From positions 1 through 38,222 of the forward strand of contig NZ_LZJR01000051.1 of NCBI RefSeq assembly GCF_001667925.1: 38,222 nt of DNA. Reading direction: 5' to 3'. Position numbers and translations under genes: made by a program. Numbering within the stretch: the stretch's first letter is position 1; the number at the start of each line of letters is the position of its first letter. Below the pieces are notes generated by a model that saw only the letters and a program-made list of their open reading frames with translations, made no database searches and had not been told where the DNA came from. Below, piece by piece: positions 10,590-18,524 of the stretch. The DNA is from Mycobacterium sp. E2479. GTDB taxonomy: Bacteria > Actinomycetota > Actinomycetes > Mycobacteriales > Mycobacteriaceae.

Positions 10590-11378
10590 TTGCTTGCCAG
10601 CGCGCGACGAACCGGCCGCGGCCGGATGGCGCTGCCCCCTGGCAGGCACACCGCTCCGGATACTGGTCACGTGAGCGTTCGCATCAGGCGGGTCACGACG
10701 ACCCGCGCCGGTGGTGTCTCGAAGCCACCCTTCGACACCTTCAACCTTGGCGACCACGTCGGGGACGACCCGGCGGCGGTGGCCGAGAACCGGGCCCGGC
10801 TGGCCGCCACCGTCGGCCTGCGCCCCGGCCGAATGGTGTGGATGAACCAGGTCCACGGCGATCGGGTAGCGGTGGTCGACGGCGCGCGCGACACTGCGGT
10901 CGAGGACACCGACGCGCTGGTGACCCGCACGGCGCGGCTAGCGCTGGCGGTGGTCACCGCTGACTGCGTTCCGCTGTTGATGGCCGATGCGCGTGCCGGC
11001 GTGGCCGCGGCCGTGCACGCTGGCCGGGTCGGTGCGCAGCTCGGGGTGGTGGTCCGGACGGTGGAGGCGATGCAGGAGCTCGGCGCGCAGCCTCGAGACA
11101 TCTCGGTGCTGCTGGGCCCGGCGGTCAGCGGCCGCAATTACGAAGTGCCCGCGGCAATGGCCGACGAGGTCGAGGAGACATTGCCGGGCAGCCGTACCAC
11201 TACCGCCGCGGGAACTCCCGGACTCGACCTGCGGTCCGGAATCGCTTGCCAGCTAAGAGATCTGGGTGTGACGGCAATCGACATCGATCCACGGTGCACG
11301 GTGGAGGACCCGGCGTTGTTCAGTCATAGGCGGGATGCGCCGACCGGCCGACTGGCCTCACTGGTCTGGATGGAGTGA
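10590..11378 (+). CDS. pgeF: PgeF/YfiH-family peptidoglycan editing factor
   Basis: Member of the YfiH/LACC1 (DUF152) family; in E. coli the homologue removes L-Ser wrongly added to UDP-MurNAc by MurC, which fits its place in the dcw cluster. Metal and active-site segments are visible: WMNQVHGDRV, VTADCVPLLMADA, AAVHAGRVG and the C-terminal FSHRRDAPTGR. I chose the TTG at 10590 because GAGGG lies about 8 bases upstream and because the N-terminus then reads LLAS, as in the M. tuberculosis protein; this gives 262 residues. A GTG at 10671 just before the conserved domain is an alternative. The TGA overlaps the next gene's GTG. Confidence 0.88.
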   Translation: MLASARRTGRGRMALPPGRHTAPDTGHVSVRIRRVTTTRAGGVSKPPFDTFNLGDHVGDDPAAVAENRARLAATVGLRPGRMVWMNQVHGDRVAVVDGARDTAVEDTDALVTRTARLALAVVTADCVPLLMADARAGVAAAVHAGRVGAQLGVVVRTVEAMQELGAQPRDISVLLGPAVSGRNYEVPAAMADEVEETLPGSRTTTAAGTPGLDLRSGIACQLRDLGVTAIDIDPRCTVEDPALFSHRRDAPTGRLASLVWME

Positions 11379-12169
11379 CCGCAATGGCGGTAGGCACACC
11401 GGCCCCTGCGAGTCGAAGCGACCGCGACTCGGAATTGACCCGCGCATTGGCATCGGTGCGCTCGCGCCTTGCGGCGGCAGCGGAGGCGGCGGGCCGCAAT
11501 GTCGGTGAAATCGAAGTTTTACCGATTGCCAAATACTTTCCAGCAACCGATGTTGTGACTTTGTCCCGTTTGGGTTGCCGTGCCGTCGGCGAATCGCGGG
11601 ACCAGGAAGCGAGCGCAAAAGTGGCCGAAGTCACCCGATTGTTGGCTGCGTCGCCGCACGGGTGTGCGGGAAATCTACGCTGGCACATGGTGGGTCATAT
11701 CCAGCGGAATAAGGCCAAATCTGTGGCGCGCTGGGCGCACACCGCTCACTCGGTCGACAGCGTGCAGCTGGTGAGTGCGCTCGACAACGGTGTCGCGGCC
11801 GCACTGTCGGAGGGCAGCCGCACCGCCCCGATGCGGATCTACGTTCAGGTCAGCCTCGACGGCGACGAGTCTCGCGGCGGCGTCGATATATCGCGACCGG
11901 ACGCCGTCGACCGGGTGTGCGACCAGGTCGCGGACTCAAAGAACCTCGACCTGGTCGGGTTGATGGGGATTCCGCCGCTGGACTCGGATCCCGCCGAGGC
12001 ATTTGAGCGGCTCCAATCCGAGCATCACCGGGTCCTCGAGTCGCATCGCGACGCGGTCGGGTTGTCCGCGGGCATGTCGAATGACTTCGAAATTGCCGTA
12101 AAACACGGTTCGACATGTGTGCGTGTCGGTACCGCGCTATTGGGCCCGCGGCGGTTACCGTCACCGTAA
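11375..12169 (+). CDS. YggS/PROSC-family PLP-binding protein
   Basis: Single-domain TIM-barrel protein of the alanine-racemase-like fold that binds pyridoxal phosphate and helps keep free PLP in balance; no enzyme activity is assigned to the family. The product is 264 residues. The expected PLP lysine is K53 in VLPIAKYFPAT. Other family segments are GESRDQEASAK, WHMVGHIQRNKAKS, VQVSLDGDESRGG, GLMGIPPL and the phosphate-binding GLSAGMSNDFEIAVKHGSTCVRVGTAL region. The GTG start overlaps the pgeF stop. Location next to sepF is conserved in many Gram-positive genomes. Confidence 0.92.
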   Translation: MTAMAVGTPAPASRSDRDSELTRALASVRSRLAAAAEAAGRNVGEIEVLPIAKYFPATDVVTLSRLGCRAVGESRDQEASAKVAEVTRLLAASPHGCAGNLRWHMVGHIQRNKAKSVARWAHTAHSVDSVQLVSALDNGVAAALSEGSRTAPMRIYVQVSLDGDESRGGVDISRPDAVDRVCDQVADSKNLDLVGLMGIPPLDSDPAEAFERLQSEHHRVLESHRDAVGLSAGMSNDFEIAVKHGSTCVRVGTALLGPRRLPSP

Positions 12170-12235
12170 GTAGTCACTGTAGTAACAGCTTTATCACTGA
12201 CACCAGTACTCCCAGGGGTTAGAAGGGTCAACGCA

Positions 12236-12880
12236 ATGAGCACACTGCACAAAGTCAAGGCCTATTTCGGTATGGCCCCGATGGACGACTACGAGGACGA
12301 GTATTACGACGACCACGCCCCGTCCCGCGGTTTCCCGCGCCCCCGATTTGACGACGGATACGGTCGCTACGAGCAAGACGACTACGACGATCCGCGCCGT
12401 GAGCCCGCCGACTATCCGCCGCCCGCCGGTTACCGCGGCGGCTACGGGGACGAACCTCGTTACGGCGCCGTCCATCCCCGCGAGTTCGACCGGGGCGAGC
12501 GGGGCGGCCCGCGCTTCGGGTCTTGGTTGCGCAATTCCACCCGCGGCGCGCTGGCGATGGACCCGCGCCGGATGGCGATGATGTTCGAAGAGGGCCACCC
12601 GCTGTCGAAGATCACCACCCTGCGGCCCAAGGACTACAGCGAGGCCCGCACCATCGGTGAGCGTTTCCGCGACGGCACCCCGGTCATCATGGACCTGGTG
12701 TCGATGGACAACGCCGATGCCAAGCGACTCGTGGACTTCGCTGCCGGCCTGGCCTTCGCGCTGCGCGGTTCCTTCGACAAGGTCGCGACCAAGGTGTTCC
12801 TGCTGTCGCCCGCGGACGTGGACGTGTCCCCGGAGGAGCGCCGCCGGATCGCTGAAACCGGCTTCTACGCTTACCAATAG
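12236..12880 (+). CDS. sepF: SepF, FtsZ membrane anchor
   Basis: Cytoplasmic division protein that binds the FtsZ tail and, in mycobacteria lacking FtsA, helps tether the Z ring to the membrane. The product is 214 residues. The N-terminal amphipathic segment [14 protein letters not shown] is the likely membrane-binding helix. An acidic, Tyr/Arg/Pro-rich linker follows (about residues 18-95), then the SepF core from [19 protein letters not shown] to [12 protein letters not shown]. The ATG follows GAAGGG with good spacing. It stands 66 bases after the preceding gene, so it may be read with it or from its own promoter. Confidence 0.96.
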   Translation: MSTLHKVKAYFGMAPMDDYEDEYYDDHAPSRGFPRPRFDDGYGRYEQDDYDDPRREPADYPPPAGYRGGYGDEPRYGAVHPREFDRGERGGPRFGSWLRNSTRGALAMDPRRMAMMFEEGHPLSKITTLRPKDYSEARTIGERFRDGTPVIMDLVSMDNADAKRLVDFAAGLAFALRGSFDKVATKVFLLSPADVDVSPEERRRIAETGFYAYQ

Positions 12881-12968
12881 CCACTTTCGTCGCCCCCTTC
12901 ACAGCGCTCGCGGGTTGGTCGGCCAGCTCGAAGAGCCACGTGAGATAAGGCCTCTTACCCGGAGTCGG

Positions 12969-13001
12969 TACGCTGGCAGGCGCCGCGCTGGTCCGCGGCG
13001 C
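12969..13001 (+). promoter_or_regulatory. -10-like element and 8-bp hairpin upstream of the YggT gene
   Basis: TACGCT (12969-12974) fits the mycobacterial TANNNT -10. Just downstream, GCGCCGCG (12980-12987) and CGCGGCGC (12994-13001) form a perfect 8-bp stem with a 6-base loop. If transcription starts near 12981 the hairpin would sit at the very 5' end of the leader. No known riboregulator was recognised. Confidence 0.35.
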
Positions 13002-13045
13002 TTGGCAGTGCTGGGCATCTCACAGGTAAGGTCGGGGCACTTCAG

Positions 13046-13342
13046 TTGGTGTTGTTCTTTCAGATCCTTGGGTTTGCGCTATTCATCTTCTGGCTGCTGC
13101 TCATCGCTCGGGTCGTCGTTGAGTTCATCCGCTCGTTCAGCCGGGACTGGCATCCGACGGGGATCACCGTCGTGGTGCTAGAGATCATCCTGTCGATCAC
13201 GGATCCGCCGGTGAAACTGCTCCGCAGGCTGATTCCCCAGCTCACCATCGGTGCGGTCCGCTTCGACCTGTCGATCATGGTGCTGTTGCTCGTGGCGTTC
13301 ATCGGCATGCAGCTCGCGTTCAGCGCCGCTTCGCCGAGCTGA
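13046..13342 (+). CDS. YggT-family membrane protein
   Basis: Small integral membrane protein of 98 residues with two hydrophobic segments (FFQILGFALFIFWLLLIARVVVEF and LSIMVLLLVAFIGMQLAF) flanking the conserved SITDPPVKLLRRLIPQL motif of the YggT family. It sits between sepF and divIVA/wag31 as in many actinobacteria and Firmicutes, and its role in division is inferred from that position. The start is TTG at 13046 (matching the length of the M. tuberculosis protein) or GTG at 13049; neither has a strong ribosome binding site. Confidence 0.88.
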   Translation: MVLFFQILGFALFIFWLLLIARVVVEFIRSFSRDWHPTGITVVVLEIILSITDPPVKLLRRLIPQLTIGAVRFDLSIMVLLLVAFIGMQLAFSAASPS

Positions 13343-13528
13343 TTTCCGGCCCGCGGCATGAGCCCATCGCCCGCGGCGACGATTCGGCCACGTTTTGACG
13401 TCGGTTTGGTACCCGCGATTTAAAATTTCTAAGGTTTCGGATTTTATTGGCCTCAAAGTTTGAAATTGGCCCTTATTTATTGGGCTAATCAGCAACGGTC
13501 GCGTCTGCTGTGACAGGATGGACGGCAG

Positions 13529-13559
13529 TTGCACTACGGCTACCACTGCGTTCTACACT
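13529..13559 (+). promoter_or_regulatory. Candidate wag31 promoter in an AT-rich spacer
   Basis: The 255-base spacer 13343-13597 contains no gene. TTGCAC (13529-13534) and TACACT (13554-13559, TANNNT type) are 19 bases apart and would start transcription near 13566, about 32 bases before wag31. Upstream, 13418-13490 is strikingly AT-rich for this genome. The wag31 ribosome binding site is GAGGGGA at 13584-13590. Confidence 0.4.
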
Positions 13560-13597
13560 TTCCAGAACGTTTGACAGGAACTTGAGGGGACGAAACA

Positions 13598-14395
13598 ATG
13601 CCGCTTACACCAGCCGACGTCCACAATGTGGCGTTCAGTAAGCCACCGATCGGCAAGCGGGGCTACAACGAAGACGAGGTGGATGCCTTCCTCGATCTGG
13701 TGGAAGCCGAGCTGACGCGGCTCATAGAGGAGAACAGCGATCTGCGCCAGCGGATCGAAGAGCTGGACAACGAGCTGGCCTCCGGGGGTGGCTCGGCCAC
13801 TACGACCGCCGCCGCCGCACCCACCCAGGCGATTCCCGTCCCCGAACCGGAACCGGTCAAGCCGACGCCGGCCGCCGCCCCGGCCGCCGCGGCCAACAAC
13901 GAGGAACAGGCCATGAAGGCCGCTCGGGTGCTGACGCTGGCACAGGACACCGCCGACCGCCTGACCAACACGGCCAGGACCGAGTCGGAAAAGATGCTGG
14001 CCGACGCCCGCGCCAATGCCGATCAGATTCTCAGCGAGGCCCGCAGCACCGCCGAGGCGACGGTGACCGAGGCCCGCCAGCGCGCCGACGCCATGCTCGC
14101 GGATGCGCAGACCCGCTCCGAGGCCCAGCTGCGTCAGGCCCAGGAGAAGGCCGACGCCCTGCAGGCCGACGCCGAGCGCAAGCACTCCGAAATCATGGGC
14201 ACCATCAACCAGCAGCGCACCGTTCTGGAGGGCCGCCTCGAGCAGCTCCGGACGTTCGAGCGCGAATACCGCACCCGGCTCAAGACATACCTGGAGTCTC
14301 AGCTCGAAGAGCTCGGGCAGCGTGGATCCGCGGCACCCGTGGACTCCAGCGCGGACGCGGGCAGCTTCGACCAGTTCAACCGGGGTAGCAACTAA
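13598..14395 (+). CDS. wag31: Wag31 (DivIVA), polar growth scaffold
   Basis: Coiled-coil protein that gathers at negatively curved poles and septa and directs polar cell wall synthesis; essential in mycobacteria. The product is 265 residues. The N-terminal lipid-binding DivIVA domain ([20 protein letters not shown], residues 3-22) is followed by a short coil, a low-complexity Thr/Ala/Pro linker (about 62-100) and a long coiled coil (about 104-245) with repeated Ala-Glu-Ala heptads. The C-terminus ends FDQFNRGSN. In M. tuberculosis Thr73 in a VTPQ context is phosphorylated by PknA/PknB; here residue 73 is Ala, with Thr at 68-70 instead. Confidence 0.97.
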   Translation: MPLTPADVHNVAFSKPPIGKRGYNEDEVDAFLDLVEAELTRLIEENSDLRQRIEELDNELASGGGSATTTAAAAPTQAIPVPEPEPVKPTPAAAPAAAANNEEQAMKAARVLTLAQDTADRLTNTARTESEKMLADARANADQILSEARSTAEATVTEARQRADAMLADAQTRSEAQLRQAQEKADALQADAERKHSEIMGTINQQRTVLEGRLEQLRTFEREYRTRLKTYLESQLEELGQRGSAAPVDSSADAGSFDQFNRGSN

Positions 14396-14487
14396 CCCTT
14401 TTCGGACATGCCGGTCACTTGCCGAGCTTCGGGTTGGCACACTAGGTCATGAAACCGCGGTCCCAATCGTTGCTTGGAGGGTGACTG

Positions 14488-14841
14488 ATGCTCATCATCG
14501 CGCTGGTATTGGCGCTTATCGGGCTCGTCGCGTTGGTCTTCGCGGTCGTCACGAGCAACGAGCTGGTGGCCTGGGTCTGCATCGCCGCGAGCGTGTTGGG
14601 CGTGGTGCTGCTGATCCTCGACGCCCTGCGCGAGCGCCAGCGGCGTGACGCGGGGGGCGATGAAGCCCAGGCTGCCGACGAGGCAACGGCCGGCGACGAG
14701 GCCCAGGCCGACGAGGACGACTACGTCGACTACCCCGAAGAAGTCCCGGCAGAACGCGAACCGGCGACGACCGGGGAGACCGCGCAGACCGAGGAGTCCA
14801 AGGTCGCGGCCGAGGGTGGCGGCGACGAGCCCGCCAAGTAG
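14488..14841 (+). CDS. Small membrane protein with acidic tail (Rv2144c-like)
   Basis: The product is 117 residues. Two adjacent hydrophobic helices (about residues 2-22 and 27-45) form a hairpin, followed by a short basic segment RERQRR and a long acidic, Glu/Asp/Ala-rich C-terminal tail, presumably cytoplasmic. It resembles M. tuberculosis Rv2144c in position and make-up. GGAGGGTGA precedes the ATG. It follows wag31 by 92 bases and may be read with it; a link to the polar growth machinery is only suggested by location. No enzymatic motif is visible. Confidence 0.82.
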   Translation: MLIIALVLALIGLVALVFAVVTSNELVAWVCIAASVLGVVLLILDALRERQRRDAGGDEAQAADEATAGDEAQADEDDYVDYPEEVPAEREPATTGETAQTEESKVAAEGGGDEPAK

Positions 14842-14882
14842 TTCTTGTCACCGCCCGCCGGGGCGGCGCGGTGCTCAGCCGG

Positions 14883-15560
14883 TCAGCAAGTCGGCGTGGC
14901 CAGCAGTTCGCGGACCTCGTCGTCACTGATTTGATGGAAGTCGTCGTAGACCTGCCCCACCGCTTCGAATCCGGGCGGGGTGATCGTACACACCACGTCG
15001 TCGGCCTCCTGCGCGAGCTCGCGGCAAGTCGACTCCGGTCCCACCGGAACGGCGACCACGATTGATTTCGGGCCGGCGGCTCGGACGGCGCGCACTGCGG
15101 CGAGCATGCTTGCGCCCGTTGCGATTCCGTCGTCGACCAGGATGACGATCCGGTCGCGCAGGTCGGCGGTCGGGCGACCGCCCCGGTAGGCGTGTTCGCG
15201 CCGGACCAGCTCGGCTGTCTCGCTGTCGATCACTTCACGCACCTGCTCGTCGGTGACGTGCAGGCTGGCCAACACGTCCGCATTCATCACCACGCCACCA
15301 CCGCTGGCCAAAGCGCCCATCGCCAATTCCGACCACTGCGGCACCCCGAGCTTGCGGACCAGGAAAACGTCGAGCGGCGCCCCGAGAGCCGCTGCCACCT
15401 CCCAGGCAACCGGTACCCCGCCGCGGGCCAGCCCAAATACCAGCACGTCGCCGCGGCCGCGATACGCGGCCAGCCCCCGGGCCAGCGCGCGTCCAGCCTC
15501 GCGTCGGTCGACGAACGTTTTCGGTGATGTCCGCCGGACAAAGCCACTCGATCGGTTCAT
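14883..15560 (-). CDS. Phosphoribosyltransferase-family protein
   Basis: Type I phosphoribosyltransferase fold of 225 residues, like M. tuberculosis Rv2143. The PRPP-binding loop reads ILVDDGIATGASM with the two Asp residues in place, and the N-terminal strand segment FGLARGGVPVAWEVA is typical of the group sometimes linked to erythromycin-esterase or dienelactone-hydrolase fusions. The acceptor base is unknown and cannot be read from sequence. It is read from the - strand, convergent with the upstream dcw cluster and divergent from the small membrane gene at 15679. Confidence 0.87.
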   Translation of the reverse strand: MNRSSGFVRRTSPKTFVDRREAGRALARGLAAYRGRGDVLVFGLARGGVPVAWEVAAALGAPLDVFLVRKLGVPQWSELAMGALASGGGVVMNADVLASLHVTDEQVREVIDSETAELVRREHAYRGGRPTADLRDRIVILVDDGIATGASMLAAVRAVRAAGPKSIVVAVPVGPESTCRELAQEADDVVCTITPPGFEAVGQVYDDFHQISDDEVRELLATPTC

Positions 15561-15678
15561 TCGTTCACGCTCCCGGCTACTGGGCCTCAGTCCAGGCTAC
15601 GTGCGTCACCGCGGCCGCGGTGGCAGAGTTCGGGTTGGTTGGCTGCAGGATCTAGGCACGACCGAGGGGATCCGCGAG

Positions 15679-15885
15679 ATGAGACGGCGTTACGGCACCT
15701 ATACGGCGTACAGCATCGGTTGCGCGCTCGTCTGGGCGGTCATCTTGGTGGTGGTTTCGACGGCGGGCGATACCGCCAGCCGGCATACGTTTTTGCTGGT
15801 GTGTGGCGGGTGGGCGATCGGGTGGCTGTCGGCGACGATCGCGAGGGGCGTCTACCCGCCGCCGAAGCGGCATATCCGGCAATGA
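15679..15885 (+). CDS. Small two-helix membrane protein, unknown function
   Basis: The ATG at 15679 follows GAGGGGA by about 8 bases and yields 68 residues. Two hydrophobic segments (SIGCALVWAVILVVVST and FLLVCGGWAIGWLSATIA) are joined by a short polar loop, with basic ends (MRRRYG and PPPKRHIRQ), suggesting a small inner-membrane hairpin with both ends inside. An in-frame extension upstream exists but overlaps the divergent gene and lacks membrane character. At the matching place I recall the parDE2 toxin-antitoxin pair in M. tuberculosis; this protein is not related to those. Function is not known to me. Confidence 0.6.
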   Translation: MRRRYGTYTAYSIGCALVWAVILVVVSTAGDTASRHTFLLVCGGWAIGWLSATIARGVYPPPKRHIRQ

Positions 15886-15935
15886 AGTACAGGGTGTGAT
15901 CGCGGCTTCGCCGCTCAACACACTCCATCGGCTCG

Positions 15936-15959
15936 GAAATGAACGCAAGCGTCCATTTC
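15936..15959 (-). terminator. Hairpin downstream of tRNA-Leu
   Basis: GAAATGAACGC (15936-15946) pairs with GCGTCCATTTC (15949-15959) at 10 of 11 positions around a 2-base gap. It lies 16 bases beyond the 3' end of the - strand tRNA and 50 bases after the + strand small membrane gene, so it could end either transcript. There is no T-run, as is common in mycobacteria. Confidence 0.45.
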
Positions 15960-15975
15960 GCTCACCTCAGTCGTG

Positions 15976-16061
15976 TGTCCGAGGGGGGACTTGAACCCCC
16001 ACGCCCATTAGTAGGGCACTAGCACCTCAAGCTAGCGCGTCTGCCATTCCGCCACTCGGAC
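15976..16061 (-). tRNA. tRNA-Leu (anticodon GAG)
   Basis: Read on the - strand, the acceptor arms GTCCGAG and CTCGGAC pair fully, followed by discriminator A at 15976; CCA is not encoded. The anticodon arm CTAGC-TTGAGGT-GCTAG gives anticodon GAG, for CUC/CUU codons. A long variable arm (GTGCCCTACTAATGGGCGT) marks a class II tRNA such as Leu, and the T arm GGGGG-TTCAAGT-CCCCC is intact. Total 86 bases. Confidence 0.96.
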
Positions 16062-16191
16062 AAGGCCAAACCAGCATGGGCTGGCAGCTAAGGCTATCGG
16101 ATCGCGCGCCGCGAACCCAATCCAGCTCCTCGAGACGTCTCGATGATCGGGATCGAGCCGTCCAGCCGCGGCGATGGTAGGAAAGGTGGTT

Positions 16192-17547
16192 GTGACCATT
16201 CAGAGCGGGGCGACCGAGGTGCCAACCAACCCGAGCGACGACGTGGTCGAGGTGGTCAGCAAGCTGATCCGGTTCGACACTACGAACACCGGCGAACCGG
16301 AGACGACCAAAGGCGAAGCCGACTGCGCGCAGTGGATCGCCGAGCAGCTCGCCGAGGTCGGTTACGCGCCGCAGTATGCCGAATCCGGCGCGCCGGGACG
16401 AGGCAACGTGTTCGTCCGCCTGCCGGGTGCCGACCGATCGCGCGGCGCATTGCTGATCCACGGGCATCTCGACGTGGTCCCGGCCGAGCCGACCGAATGG
16501 AGCGTTCATCCGTTCTCCGGTGCGATAAAAGACGGCTTCGTCTGGGGGCGCGGCGCGATCGACATGAAGGACATGGTGGGCATGATGATCGTGGTGGCCC
16601 GCCAGTTGAAGCGCTCGGGCATCGTGCCGCCGCGCGACCTGGTCTTCGCGTTCATCGCCGACGAGGAACACGGCGGGACCTACGGAGCCCAATGGCTGGT
16701 GGACAACCGACCGGAGCTCTTCACCGGCGTCACCGAGGCAATCGGCGAGGTGGGTGGCTTCTCACTGACGGTGCCCCGCCGCGACGGGGGAGAACGCCGG
16801 CTTTACCTCATCGAGACGGCCGAAAAGGGGCTGTCGTGGATGAAGCTCACCGCCCGGGGTCCGGCCGGACACGGCTCGATGGTGCACGACCAGAACGCCG
16901 TCACCGCCGTCGCCGAGGCCGTCGTCCGGCTGGGCCGCCACCAGTTTCCGCTCGTGGTCACCGACACGGTCGCACAATTTCTCGCCGCCGTCAGCGAGGA
17001 GACCGGGCTGACCTTCGACACCGAGTCGGGCGACCTGCGCGGCGTGATCGAAAAGCTGGGCCCGATGGCCCGCATGCTCAAGGCGGTGCTGCACGACACC
17101 GCGAACCCCACCATGCTCAAGGCCGGATACAAGGCCAACGTCGTACCGGCCATCGCCGAGGCGGTGGTTGACTGCCGCATCCTTCCGGGGCGCAAGGCGG
17201 CGTTCGAGGCCGAGATCGACGAGCTGCTCGGGCCGGACGTGACGCGCGAGTGGATCAAGGATTTCTCGTCGTATGAGACCAGCTTCGACGGCGACCTGGT
17301 CGATGCGATGAACGAGGCCGTGCTGGCTCACGACCCCGACGCACGTACCGTGCCGTATATGCTTTCCGGTGGTACCGACGCGAAATCGTTCGCGCGCTTG
17401 GGTATTCGCTGTTTCGGGTTCAGCCCGCTGCGGTTGCCGCCGGATCTCGATTTCACCGCCCTGTTCCACGGCGTCGATGAGCGGGTACCCATCGATGCGC
17501 TGCGGTTCGGCACCGACGTGCTGGCCCACTTCCTGACCCACTGCTAG
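16192..17547 (+). CDS. M20-family zinc peptidase (Rv2141c-like)
   Basis: Likely cytoplasmic M20 amidohydrolase or dipeptidase of 451 residues; the physiological substrate is unknown. Metal-site motifs are present: LLIHGHLDVVPAEP near residue 90, WGRGAIDMKDM near 120 and the catalytic ADEEHGGTYG near 157. The dimerisation domain (KGLSWMKLTARGPAGHGSM) and a late SGGTDAKSFARLGI metal-site segment follow. I chose GTG 16192 because AGGAAAGG lies 5 bases upstream; an ATG at 16174 would overlap that site. A 15-bp triplicated repeat covers the stop codon. The PEBP gene follows 66 bases downstream. Confidence 0.9.
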   Translation: MTIQSGATEVPTNPSDDVVEVVSKLIRFDTTNTGEPETTKGEADCAQWIAEQLAEVGYAPQYAESGAPGRGNVFVRLPGADRSRGALLIHGHLDVVPAEPTEWSVHPFSGAIKDGFVWGRGAIDMKDMVGMMIVVARQLKRSGIVPPRDLVFAFIADEEHGGTYGAQWLVDNRPELFTGVTEAIGEVGGFSLTVPRRDGGERRLYLIETAEKGLSWMKLTARGPAGHGSMVHDQNAVTAVAEAVVRLGRHQFPLVVTDTVAQFLAAVSEETGLTFDTESGDLRGVIEKLGPMARMLKAVLHDTANPTMLKAGYKANVVPAIAEAVVDCRILPGRKAAFEAEIDELLGPDVTREWIKDFSSYETSFDGDLVDAMNEAVLAHDPDARTVPYMLSGGTDAKSFARLGIRCFGFSPLRLPPDLDFTALFHGVDERVPIDALRFGTDVLAHFLTHC

Positions 17548-17580
17548 ATCACCCACTGCTAGATCACCCACTGCTAGATC
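17536..17580 (+). repeat. Three perfect 15-bp tandem copies across a stop codon
   Basis: The unit ACCCACTGCTAGATC occurs at 17536-17550, 17551-17565 and 17566-17580 without change. The first copy holds the M20 gene's final codons and TAG stop; because 15 is a multiple of three, each later copy repeats the same stop in the same frame. Confidence 0.95.
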
Positions 17581-17613
17581 CCAAACGCACGCCGATCACA
17601 CGAGAGGACCGCC

Positions 17614-18144
17614 ATGAGCACTGCTCCTGACCCGTACGCATCGTTGCCGAAGCTGCCTACCTTCACGCTGACCTCGGAATCGGTTACCGACGGTCAGCCG
17701 CTGGCCAATCCGCAGGTCAGCGGAATCATGGGCGCGGGCGGTGAAGACGTCAGCCCCCAGCTGAGCTGGTCTGGATTCCCGGACGAGACCCGCAGCTTCG
17801 CGGTCACCGTCTATGACCCCGACGCCCCGACGGCCTCCGGGTTCTGGCACTGGGCCGTGGCCAACCTGCCGGCCGACGTGACCGAGCTACCCGCGGGCGC
17901 CGGCGACGGCAGCAATCTGCCCGGGGATGCGCTGACACTGGTGAACGACGCCGGGCAGCGCCGCTACATCGGGGCCGCGCCGCCGCCTGGCCACGGCCCG
18001 CACCGGTACTACATCGCCGTGCACGCCGTGGACACCGAAAAGCTGGACCTGCCGGAGGACGCCAGCCCGGCCTTCCTCGGCTTCAACCTGTTCCAGCACG
18101 CCATCGCGCGGGCCGTCATCCACGGCACCTACGAGCAGAAGTAG
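17614..18144 (+). CDS. PEBP/YbhB-family protein (TB18.6-like)
   Basis: Phosphatidylethanolamine-binding-protein fold, bacterial YbhB/YbcL branch, 176 residues. The PEBP ligand-site motifs are clear: [22 protein letters not shown] near residue 68 and [13 protein letters not shown] near 128. M. tuberculosis Rv2140c (TB18.6) is the evident relative; the family binds anionic ligands, but its role in mycobacteria is not settled. No signal peptide is present, so the protein is probably cytoplasmic. The ATG follows GAGAGGA. It may be cotranscribed with the M20 peptidase. Confidence 0.92.
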   Translation: MSTAPDPYASLPKLPTFTLTSESVTDGQPLANPQVSGIMGAGGEDVSPQLSWSGFPDETRSFAVTVYDPDAPTASGFWHWAVANLPADVTELPAGAGDGSNLPGDALTLVNDAGQRRYIGAAPPPGHGPHRYYIAVHAVDTEKLDLPEDASPAFLGFNLFQHAIARAVIHGTYEQK

Positions 18145-18314
18145 GGCAGACGGCTCGGCCTCGACGGGGCGCCCGCGCGAGGGGATGTCCCGCCCCAGGG
18201 GGTCCGGGCTAGGGGGCATTCGCGTGAGGGGTGTCCGCCCGAATCACTTGCGCACTTTAGTCTCGGTGCTTCATCGCGGAGATTTTTGTCGGTGGCCGGA
18301 AGTAGCATTCGAAC

Positions 18315-18524
18315 ATGCGTTCGAGTACTCGGCAACAGATTCAGGCCGTTATTGATGTGTTGACCGCTGCTGTCTCCAGCTATGAGAGGCATTTTTATCA
18401 GGCCTTGACGCCTTCGGAGTTGGTCGACGTGCTGGAAGAGGGAGCGTTTTTAGTCGGCCAGCTGGATGCCCTCATGTATGAGCTCCGCAGCCCGTTCGCG
18501 CGGCCGCGTGGGCGGTGGACATGA
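18315..18524 (+). pseudogene. Half-length DUF222 (13E12-type) N-terminal relic or domain
   Basis: The open frame encodes 69 residues that resemble the first ~60 residues of the gene that follows. Shared positions include R-QIQ, D-L-A, E---Y-ALT, LE and L-A, spaced identically. The frame stops at TGA 18522-18524, overlapping the ATG (18521) of the full-length gene as ATGA. It could be the stump of an older 13E12 copy cut by a deletion, or a duplicated helical N-terminal domain still translated. No ribosome binding site is obvious. I call it a pseudogene because full family members are more than 400 residues. Confidence 0.5.

Noticed and set aside
15561..15975. parDE2-type toxin-antitoxin genes
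   Set aside because: Neither strand encodes a ParE- or ParD-like protein here; only the small two-helix membrane gene is present.
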